5,236 nucleotides of DNA from an uncultured Porphyromonas sp. Lineage in GTDB: Bacteria > Bacteroidota > Bacteroidia > Bacteroidales > Porphyromonadaceae. The stretch is from NCBI GenBank assembly GCA_927910985.1, contig CAKMOP010000132.1, positions 1 to 5,236 on the forward strand. Reading direction: 5' to 3'. The position numbers and the translations under genes were made by a program. Below, piece by piece: positions 1-4,720 of this stretch. A model generated the notes under the pieces. It ran no database searches, was not told the origin of the DNA, and saw nothing but the letters and a program-made list of their open reading frames with translations. How positions within the stretch are numbered: position 1 is the stretch's first letter; the number at the start of each line of letters is the position of its first letter.

Positions 1-90
1 GCATCCAATAAGGTAGCGGAGGAGGCTACCACAGCCTCCTCCGATGAAGATGTATAGGATGACTTGAAGCGAGAAGTTTTCTGATGCCAT
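1..90 (-). CDS. crcB: Fluoride ion channel CrcB/FluC, N-terminal 30 residues (cut by window edge)
   Basis: Reading the minus strand from an ATG at 90-88 gives 30 uninterrupted codons to the edge. The peptide has a short polar start (MASENFSL), then a hydrophobic stretch running into FIGGGCGSLLRYLIG at residues 15-29. That glycine-rich stretch followed by an Arg matches the first membrane helix of the CrcB/FluC family (E. coli has FIGGGTGSVARWL). FluC proteins are small, about 120 residues, and form dual-topology dimers that export fluoride across the inner membrane. Only about a quarter of the protein is visible, so its later signatures cannot be checked. The start lies 11 nt after the phosphorylase stop, which suggests co-transcription. 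No fluoride riboswitch is apparent in the short spacer. Codons 16-25 form a perfect inverted repeat, listed separately. The main uncertainty is that only 30 residues are seen. Confidence 0.85.
   Translation of the reverse strand, partial: MASENFSLQVILYIFIGGGCGSLLRYLIGC
17..43 (-). repeat. 11-bp perfect inverted repeat inside the crcB start region
   Basis: Positions 17-27 (CGGAGGAGGCT) and 33-43 (AGCCTCCTCCG) are exact reverse complements separated by a 5-nt loop. In the crcB transcript this is a GC-rich hairpin about 50 nt downstream of the start codon, covering the codons for the Gly-Gly-Gly and Leu-Leu-Arg parts of the first helix. There is no following T-tract and the reading frame runs through it, so it is not called a terminator. 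It might slow translation, or it might only follow from the Gly and Leu codons. Confidence 0.8.
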
Positions 91-101
91 AGAGATGAGA
101 C

Positions 102-980
102 TTAGATGCGGTCGAGCACTAAGTCAATGAGCCCCTCGATACTTCCCTTGTAGTCCGTATTCATATTCTGTGCTTTACGGCCTGCGATGATGCAGCAGAC
201 GGTCATCGCACGGTGCCCCATGAGGGCTGCGAGTCCGGCAAGTGAAGAGCTTTCCATCTCGTAGTTCGTCAAGCGATAGCCCTCGAAGTCGAAGGCTTGG
301 ATCTTTTGGTTGAGCTGTGGGTCTTGTAGCGGAAGACGCAGCTGTCGTCCTTGGGGACCGTAGAAGCCGTTAGCTGCAATCGTGTTTCCTCGCAGGACAT
401 CGTCTTGACAGATCTGCTGGATGAGGCTCTTGTCGGCGGCTACTACATAGGGACGTAGTCCCTCGATGTGCCAGTCTAACTGGCTGATAAGGGCTTCTTC
501 GAAGGCACGCTTACGAATGCGCTCGGTGTCGGCGTAGAAGTAGATCACGCCATCAAAGCCAATGGAATGCTCAGCTGCGACATAGGTGCCTATGGGGGTT
601 TCGTCCTGAAGACCGCCCGAAGTACCTACACGTACGAGGGTCAGCTGGCGGAAGGAGTCTTTCTCTTGGCGTGTCTCAAAGTCGATGTTTGCCAGAGCAT
701 CCAGTTCGTTGAGGACGATGTCGATATTGTCCGTGCCGATACCATGGCTGACGACAGAGATGCGCTTCCCCTTGTAGGTGCCGGTGATGGTGTGGAACTC
801 TCGGCTGGATACGTTACACTCAATCGAGTCGAAGCGCGAAGCGACCATATCCACGCGTGCTGGATCACCGACGAGGAAGACTCTGTCGGAGAGTTGCTCG
901 GGGCGGAGATGGAGATGGAAGATCGAACCGTCACTATTGATGATGAGTTCGGAGCTGGGGATAGTACGCTTATTACTCAT
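102..980 (-). CDS. udp: Uridine phosphorylase-type nucleoside phosphorylase
   Basis: This is a 292-residue cytosolic NP-I family enzyme that should cleave uridine, and possibly related pyrimidine nucleosides, with phosphate to give the free base and ribose-1-phosphate in nucleoside salvage. Visible family signatures are GDPAR at 38-42 (phosphate loop), SSREF at 58-62, VRVGTSGG at 116-123 (phosphate Arg117 and Thr120), FYGPQGR at 206-212 and YEMES at 240-244 (ribose-binding Met/Glu). Gln210 and Arg212 keep the spacing of the uracil-recognising Gln166 and Arg168 of E. coli Udp, which favours pyrimidine over purine specificity. The protein is about 40 residues longer than E. coli Udp, with an N-terminal extension of about 12 residues and longer internal segments. 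The ATG at 980 is preferred to an in-frame TTG at 1058, because the TTG lies inside the probable -7 promoter box and the extra 26 residues resemble nothing in the family. It probably heads an operon with crcB. The family is secure; the exact substrate is inferred. Confidence 0.92.
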   Translation of the reverse strand: MSNKRTIPSSELIINSDGSIFHLHLRPEQLSDRVFLVGDPARVDMVASRFDSIECNVSSREFHTITGTYKGKRISVVSHGIGTDNIDIVLNELDALANIDFETRQEKDSFRQLTLVRVGTSGGLQDETPIGTYVAAEHSIGFDGVIYFYADTERIRKRAFEEALISQLDWHIEGLRPYVVAADKSLIQQICQDDVLRGNTIAANGFYGPQGRQLRLPLQDPQLNQKIQAFDFEGYRLTNYEMESSSLAGLAALMGHRAMTVCCIIAGRKAQNMNTDYKGSIEGLIDLVLDRI

Positions 981-1055
981 ATGTATTCGTTGATGGGATA
1001 GCGAGGAGGTTAGCCTCGTGATAGGGGGGCACTCTCGAGGTGAGTGCTGAATACT

Positions 1056-1063
1056 CAAAGGTA
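1056..1063 (-). promoter_or_regulatory. Bacteroidetes-type -7 promoter element for the udp-crcB operon
   Basis: The minus strand reads TACCTTTG, an exact match to the Bacteroidetes -7 consensus TAnnTTTG. Transcription would start a few bases beyond it, near 1050, leaving a leader of about 70 nt before the ATG at 980. No clear TTTG/TTG -33 box lies at the expected distance upstream, so the call rests on the -7 box and its position. The same octamer precedes the antiporter gene. Confidence 0.5.
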
Positions 1064-1348
1064 CGGAACTTTTCGCTACCCTCCCTCCTCTTAGGTAGCT
1101 TCGCAGCTCAGAGGAGAGTGTCGAAAGTCTTGAGTCTTTGTTGCTTGCATCCCCCTTATTGATCGGTGATATTATATAGGAAGGATGTATGATGACTCAA
1201 GTGATGAGTAGGGAGAGCCATCATCGAAAGGAAGGCCATCGCGCGCGCGTACACATACATAAGGATAAGATTTCAGCGGGTGGTAATGTTGTCGTTGCTT
1301 CTACTGCAGGAGAGATAGGCTGGAGCATTGGAGCTGGTGATAAACTGA
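1064..1348. other. Intergenic stretch between the udp promoter and the mscL terminator
   Basis: No recognisable gene is seen here. The stretch contains a potential imperfect hairpin at 1085-1116 (CTCCTCT against AGAGGAG, with an inner AGCT/AGCT stem around TCGC), which lies just upstream of the udp promoter. It also contains a 22-bp alternating pyrimidine-purine tract at 1240-1261. A short plus-strand frame at 1189-1362 covers much of the right half and is listed separately as doubtful. Confidence 0.6.
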
Positions 1349-1362
1349 CAAGCCCTTCCTGA
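1189..1362 (+). CDS. Doubtful small ORF, 57 residues, function unknown
   Basis: An ATG at 1189 opens 57 codons that end in a TGA lying inside the terminator stem downstream of mscL. A purine-rich AGGAAGG (1178-1184) ends 4 nt before the start, which could act as a ribosome site, although such sites count for little in Bacteroidetes. The N-terminal half is basic and His/Arg-rich, and the C-terminal half is glycine-rich with GGNVVVASTAG and IGWSIGAGD. I do not recognise a family, signal peptide or membrane segment. No -7 element is seen upstream, and its stop inside another gene's terminator argues against an independent gene. It could be a remnant of a longer gene or chance. Confidence 0.2.
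   Translation: MMTQVMSRESHHRKEGHRARVHIHKDKISAGGNVVVASTAGEIGWSIGAGDKLTSPS
1240..1261. repeat. Alternating pyrimidine-purine tract with (CG)5 core
   Basis: Positions 1240-1249 are five CG dinucleotides, and the strict pyrimidine-purine alternation continues through TACACATACATA to 1261, giving 22 bp without a break. Such tracts can flip to left-handed Z-DNA under negative supercoiling. It lies between the udp promoter and the mscL terminator, outside any secure gene. Confidence 0.7.
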
Positions 1363-1385
1363 GTGGGTGACTCAGGAAGGGCTTG
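1349..1385 (-). terminator. Strong hairpin terminator downstream of mscL
   Basis: Positions 1349-1364 and 1370-1385 are exact reverse complements (16 bp) around a 5-nt loop GGGTG. The hairpin starts 30 nt after the mscL stop codon, the expected place for an intrinsic terminator. The bases following it in the mscL direction (TCAGTTTATC) form only a weak U-tract, and the other direction is also weak (CTCGCTTATTTG). It may therefore work partly as an mRNA 3' end stabiliser. It is symmetric and could act in both directions. Confidence 0.75.
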
Positions 1386-1415
1386 CTCGCTTATTTGCAG
1401 AGTAAAGCGAATGGC

Positions 1416-1838
1416 TTAGCCTCGGCGCTTCAGCTCGTCACGGATTTCGCGCAGCAGCTGAATGTCTTCAGGGGTAGGAGCTGGAGCAGCAGGCGCTGCT
1501 TCTTCCTTCTTGCGGAAGGTGTTCATACCCTTGATGAGGAGGAAAATACAGACGGCGATGATGAAGAAGTCAACAGTCGTCTGTACGAAGTTACCCCAAT
1601 TTAGTTCGATGGCTTCCTTGATAGTCTCGCCAGCTGCATCTACTTCGGCGGGGCGAAGAATGAGCTTGGAATCACTGAAGCTACTGCCCGTGATCAGACC
1701 AATCGGAGGCATGATGATGTCGTTAACCAGTGAGGTGACGATCTTGCCGAAGGCACCACCGATGATGATACCGACAGCCATGTCCATTACATTACCCTTG
1801 AGGGCAAAATCCTTGAACTCTTGGATGAATTTTCCCAT
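1416..1838 (-). CDS. mscL: Large-conductance mechanosensitive channel MscL
   Basis: This is a complete 140-residue inner-membrane channel that opens under high membrane tension to release solutes during hypo-osmotic shock; the family forms homopentamers. The N-terminal amphipathic helix [16 protein letters not shown] is followed by TM1 (about 17-45), with the family hallmark [19 protein letters not shown] at 27-45. Then come a periplasmic loop (about 50-80), TM2 (about 82-104) and the basic RKKEE segment. A Pro/Ala linker and the C-terminal bundle helix ([19 protein letters not shown]) complete it. Length and order match E. coli MscL. The hydrophobic gate residues Leu19 and Val23 of E. coli align with Met20 and Ile24 here, both conservative. 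It is a single-gene unit: a hairpin closes it downstream, and a long gap with AT-rich sequence precedes the ATG. There is no clear Shine-Dalgarno. Identification is secure. Confidence 0.97.
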   Translation of the reverse strand: MGKFIQEFKDFALKGNVMDMAVGIIIGGAFGKIVTSLVNDIIMPPIGLITGSSFSDSKLILRPAEVDAAGETIKEAIELNWGNFVQTTVDFFIIAVCIFLLIKGMNTFRKKEEAAPAAPAPTPEDIQLLREIRDELKRRG

Positions 1839-1859
1839 TGAATTTCGTTATATGCTTGT

Positions 1860-1888
1860 TAAACTTATTGTAATCTCTCGTAAAGATA
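1860..1888 (-). promoter_or_regulatory. Possible mscL promoter region with two near-consensus -7 boxes
   Basis: Upstream of mscL the minus strand contains TATCTTTA (1881-1888) and TAAGTTTA (1860-1867). Each matches the Bacteroidetes -7 consensus TAnnTTTG except for the final base. The surrounding 50 bp is much more AT-rich than the genes, as expected for a promoter. Neither box has a convincing -33 partner, so which one is used, if either, cannot be decided. Confidence 0.25.
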
Positions 1889-1956
1889 GTAAAAATACGT
1901 CGTGTGTATGTGCACTCGTTGCCTGAAGAAGGCAGAGGGTGCGTCTTGTTAAGTGC

Positions 1957-1980
1957 TTCTCCTCCCTTTGTAGAGGAGAA
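1957..1980. repeat. 7-bp inverted repeat (hairpin) at the left end of the repeat element
   Basis: TTCTCCT (1957-1963) and AGGAGAA (1974-1980) can pair around a 10-nt loop. The left arm is also the inner part of the 14-bp terminal repeat. The overlapping CTCCTCCCTT (1959-1968) is in turn the exact inverse of AAGGGAGGAG (2010-2019), so alternative folded forms are possible. Confidence 0.6.
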
Positions 1981-2105
1981 CTTTCCATCTGTTGGAACGC
2001 AAACTTTCCAAGGGAGGAGGGGTGATGTTCCACCTTTGGAGCGATGATGTTCCTTTACTGGAGTGAATAGTTCTGATTGGCCTTTTGCTTCCCAAATTGG
2101 AGGAG
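1981..2105. repeat. Degenerate 22-23 bp tandem repeat (minisatellite)
   Basis: Copies begin at 1981, 2004, 2027, 2049, 2070 and 2088, at spacings of 23, 23, 22, 21 and 18 bp. Each opens with a variant of (C/G)TTTCC or GTTCC. Most continue after 5-9 bases with TTGGA or a close variant (CTGGA, TTGGC); the second unit has GGGAGGAGG instead. The first two share AACTTTCCA exactly, and the third and fourth share TGATGTTCC. No protein reading is favoured, as the spacing drifts out of frame. The units are too diverged for recent expansion, suggesting an old array. Confidence 0.6.
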
Positions 2106-2327
2106 GGTCGGGGATAAACAGGGTAGGGACGAGCTGATGTGCGTTAAGTCAATTTATCTTCGCCGCTCTTACCCATGCGAGCATCTTGCAGATAGCGCAG
2201 GTGACTCTTGATTCCGGATGCGCCGATTGGGATGGATGAGCAGGAGAAGCACTTATCGTAGTGTAAAAGCCTTCTTTCTCTGGGCGTGCTCTTAGCTTGG
2301 CTTTCTCGCTACCTTCTAAAGAATTTG

Positions 2328-2335
2328 TACCTTTG
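2328..2335 (+). promoter_or_regulatory. Bacteroidetes-type -7 promoter element for the antiporter gene
   Basis: TACCTTTG matches the Bacteroidetes -7 consensus TAnnTTTG exactly and is identical to the octamer ahead of udp. It would start transcription near 2342 and give a leader of about 74 nt. The nearest TTG-like -33 candidate (2297-2299) is somewhat too far upstream, so the -33 half is not supported. It would also serve glgB if the two genes are co-transcribed. Confidence 0.55.
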
Positions 2336-2415
2336 GCAATGCATATAGGTTAGTTGTTGGAGGGAGTTCTACTCTCGTTCAGTCGTAGCTTGTGCTTACA
2401 ATATAATGGAACAGT

Positions 2416-4677
2416 ATGCCTAAAGAGCGGGGAAGTCTTCCCTATGTCTTCTATGTCATTGTACTGCTTGCCTCTGTAGCAGCCCTGTGGGGTGCGCTCC
2501 AGTTGGGTGAGGCTCTTACCCCTACGCATCTGCGTTCTGTCGCAGCTGGGGAGACGACCTTCGCCAGTGCCTTTGGAGACTTCAGCTCCAGCGTCACACA
2601 CCACATGCATTCCACTGTTGGGGTGCTTCTACTGCAGATACTTGTTATTCTCTTGGCAGCCCGAGCTATGGGCTGGGTCTTCCGGAAGCTTCATCAGCCT
2701 GCCGTCATCGGGGAGATTATCGCAGGTATCTTGTTGGGTCCTTCGCTCTTTGGTCGTGTCGCACCAGATCTCTTCTCCTCGCTTTTCCCGACCGAAAGCC
2801 TTCCTAATATCCAGCTCTTGAGTAACTTTGGGCTCATCCTCTTTATGTTTGCCATCGGGATGGAGCTACGTCTGGGCGATATTCGTCGTCAGCTCAAGAG
2901 TAGCCTTATCATAAGTCATACGGGGATTTTTATTCCCTTCGCCCTCTCTCTTCCACTTAGCTACGCTGTATATACGGAGTATGCTTCGGGACAGACGGCG
3001 TTTATGCCCTTTGCACTATTCATCGGGATCTCGATGAGTATTACGGCTTTCCCCGTGCTGGCACGCATCATTCAGGAGAACCACTTGCAGCGCACCTATC
3101 TGGGTAAGCTGTCGCTGTCGACCGCTGCAGCTGGAGACATTACGGCTTGGCTTATCTTAGCGGCTATTATTGCGATCTCGCAGAGTGGTAGCATCTGGAG
3201 TACGGGATATAACCTACTCTTTCTCATCGTCTACCTCCTCGTGATGTTCGGCATCATCCGTCCGCTCTTCCGCGTGGCGGGGAAGGTGTATAATAATACA
3301 GAGGTTATTAGCCACGGGATGGTCGGCGTGATCTTCATCCTCCTACTCCTGTCTTCCTATATCACCGAGCTCCTCAGTATGCACGCACTCTTCGGGGCGT
3401 TTATGCTGGGGCTTGTAATGCCCGAAGAGCTCTCCTTCCGTAAGATCTTGACTGACAAGATTGAGGATGTATCCTTAATGCTCTTCCTACCGCTCTTCTT
3501 TGTCTCGAGCGGTCTGCAGACACAGCTGGGACTCATCGACAGCTGGGCCACGTGGGGGCTACTCGGTCTCTTCACTCTTGTGGCTGTCGTAGGTAAAGTA
3601 GGTGGGACATATCTCGCTGCTCGTTGCTCGGGTGAAGGGGCGAAAGATAGCCTCTATCTCGGTGCCTTTATGAATACACGTGGTCTGATGGAGCTGGTCG
3701 TACTTGGGATTGGCTACGAGATGAAGATTCTCCCGCCGACCATTTACGCCGTGTTAGTGCTAATGACGGTGGTGACGACCGTGATGACCATGCCCTTGGT
3801 ACACCTGATCAACGTCTTCATCCGCCTTCGTGAGCGCAAGCGTGACCACATCGCTACTATTGACAAGCAGGCTGGAGCCAAGGTGCTTCTCTCCTTCGGG
3901 CGTCCTTCATCGGGCGCCGCTCTGCTGCATCTGACGAACCAATTACTGCGTCGCGGGGAAGCTCGCCCGAACGTGACCGCACTGCATATTACTACAGACC
4001 GCGATATTACTTCGATCGAGGCGGATAAGTTCTATCAAGATAGCTTCACTCCCATTCTGCGCACCGCCGAAGAACTGAAGCAACCGCTCGATACGGCCTA
4101 CATCGTAGCTGATGAAGTAGAGAGTACGATCCTGAATAAATTGACTTCTGAGCGATATAATCTTCTGATCGTGGGAGCGGGCGTACGTCTCTCCTCAGAG
4201 GAAGATGACCGTGAGGCCAGCACTATGCGCCAGCATCTGAGTCGGGTGATGGGTGCACTGCCTATGCGCACGACGGAGAGCCTGCTCTCTATTCATAGCA
4301 TGCTACGTGATAAGATGGCTTTCTTCGTGCATCGTGCACCCTGCTCGGTCGGTATCCTGCTGAGTCGCTCCTCAGACTCACCGAAGCATATCCTCGTATA
4401 TGTACATAGTGCAAGCGACCTGCGTCTTCTGCCCTATGCGCGTACGATGGCAGAGAATAATCAAGCACATCTACGTATCGCTCTCTCCTCGGGCATTGCT
4501 CGCGAAAGCCTGACCCCACACACAGGTGAAGATCTTGTACTCTGTGATAAGCCCACCTCTCTATCCTGTGAATGCGACTTTGTGGTCGTTAGCTATTCTT
4601 ATTGGCAAGAAGCCTTCGATACCTGCGAAGAGCACCTTGCGCAGCTTCCTTCCACTCTGATCCTTCATCTCAAATAA
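2416..4677 (+). CDS. CPA2-family monovalent cation:proton antiporter, CHX-like, with long C-terminal domain
   Basis: This 753-residue inner-membrane protein should exchange Na+ or K+ for H+ and so serve pH and cation balance. An N-terminal hydrophobic helix (about 10-30) and a 35-residue loop precede the exchanger core (about 66-470). The core shows HQPAVIGEIIAGILLGPSLFG (93-113), ISMSITAFPVLARI (205-218), STAAAGDITAW (235-245), HALFGAFMLGLVMP (323-336), LPLFFVSSGL (358-367) and MNTRGLMELVVLGIG (419-433). These are typical of the CHX/Kha-like branch of CPA2. Asp241 sits at the ion-binding position, but the residue before it is Gly rather than the usual Asn or Asp. Residues about 485-753 are soluble and look like two degenerate universal-stress-protein-like halves (KVLLSFGRPSSG at 489-500; APCSVGILLSR at 641-651), as in plant CHX proteins. 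The ATG at 2416 is the only start giving the full first helix; upstream there is no Shine-Dalgarno. The ion specificity cannot be read from sequence. Confidence 0.92.
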   Translation: MPKERGSLPYVFYVIVLLASVAALWGALQLGEALTPTHLRSVAAGETTFASAFGDFSSSVTHHMHSTVGVLLLQILVILLAARAMGWVFRKLHQPAVIGEIIAGILLGPSLFGRVAPDLFSSLFPTESLPNIQLLSNFGLILFMFAIGMELRLGDIRRQLKSSLIISHTGIFIPFALSLPLSYAVYTEYASGQTAFMPFALFIGISMSITAFPVLARIIQENHLQRTYLGKLSLSTAAAGDITAWLILAAIIAISQSGSIWSTGYNLLFLIVYLLVMFGIIRPLFRVAGKVYNNTEVISHGMVGVIFILLLLSSYITELLSMHALFGAFMLGLVMPEELSFRKILTDKIEDVSLMLFLPLFFVSSGLQTQLGLIDSWATWGLLGLFTLVAVVGKVGGTYLAARCSGEGAKDSLYLGAFMNTRGLMELVVLGIGYEMKILPPTIYAVLVLMTVVTTVMTMPLVHLINVFIRLRERKRDHIATIDKQAGAKVLLSFGRPSSGAALLHLTNQLLRRGEARPNVTALHITTDRDITSIEADKFYQDSFTPILRTAEELKQPLDTAYIVADEVESTILNKLTSERYNLLIVGAGVRLSSEEDDREASTMRQHLSRVMGALPMRTTESLLSIHSMLRDKMAFFVHRAPCSVGILLSRSSDSPKHILVYVHSASDLRLLPYARTMAENNQAHLRIALSSGIARESLTPHTGEDLVLCDKPTSLSCECDFVVVSYSYWQEAFDTCEEHLAQLPSTLILHLK

Positions 4678-4720
4678 TATCTATCCGCCATCTATTTGGT
4701 ATCAACTACACACAAAGACT

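Larger units (their letters stand above)
1950..2255. mobile_element. Candidate MITE-like element with 14-bp terminal inverted repeats
   Basis: TAAGTGCTTCTCCT at 1950-1963 is repeated exactly in inverted orientation at 2242-2255, giving a 306-bp unit without a transposase. A second inverted pair, AAGAAGGC at 1926-1933 and GCCTTCTT at 2269-2276, lies just outside at nearly equal distance (16 and 13 nt), so the true ends may be there. A minisatellite fills the left half. No target-site duplication is visible at either pair of ends. Non-autonomous elements with nested minisatellites (called BrickBuilt) have, as I recall, been described in Porphyromonas gingivalis; homology to them is not established here. 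The inverted repeats are directly seen; mobility is inferred. Confidence 0.4.
1839..2415. other. 577-bp gap between divergent mscL and antiporter genes
   Basis: No convincing gene is present. From left to right the gap holds an AT-rich probable mscL promoter region, a candidate repeat element bounded by 14-bp inverted repeats (1950-2255) with a degenerate 22-23 bp tandem array inside it, and a probable antiporter promoter at 2328-2335. A 54-codon frame open on the minus strand (stop codon at 2144-2146, open up to 2308) has no ATG near its beginning. Its peptide contains SGIKSHLRYLQDARMGKSG, which I do not recognise; it may be chance or a gene remnant. Confidence 0.7.

Noticed and set aside
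567..1001. A 144-codon plus-strand frame opposite udp
   Set aside because: It lies antisense to a gene with clear catalytic motifs, and its peptide resembles no family; it is a shadow frame.
981..1055. A fluoride riboswitch in the udp-crcB leader
   Set aside because: Two small hairpins occur (1002-1018 and 1029-1047), but I cannot see the conserved fluoride-aptamer core, so it is not called.
981..1058. A 26-residue N-terminal extension of udp from a TTG at 1058
   Set aside because: The TTG overlaps the TACCTTTG promoter box, the added residues do not resemble the family, and the ATG at 980 gives a normal N-terminus.
1462..1926. A 154-codon plus-strand frame opposite mscL
   Set aside because: It mirrors the mscL coding sequence, is low-complexity (Ser/Ala/Met-rich) and runs into the mscL promoter region.
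1848..2033. A 61-codon minus-strand frame upstream of mscL
   Set aside because: It is made largely of the tandem repeat and the mscL promoter region, so it looks like chance reading through repeat DNA.
1950..2120. A CRISPR array
   Set aside because: Units are 18-23 bp, diverged and directly abutting with no unique spacers, and no cas gene is in the window.
2350..2610. An 86-codon minus-strand frame across the antiporter start
   Set aside because: It overlaps the promoter leader and the first coding part of the secure antiporter gene, and shows no recognisable domain.
4691..4698. TCTATTTG between the antiporter and glgB as a separate glgB promoter
   Set aside because: It misses the conserved A of TAnnTTTG and has no -33 partner; read-through from the antiporter gene is as likely.
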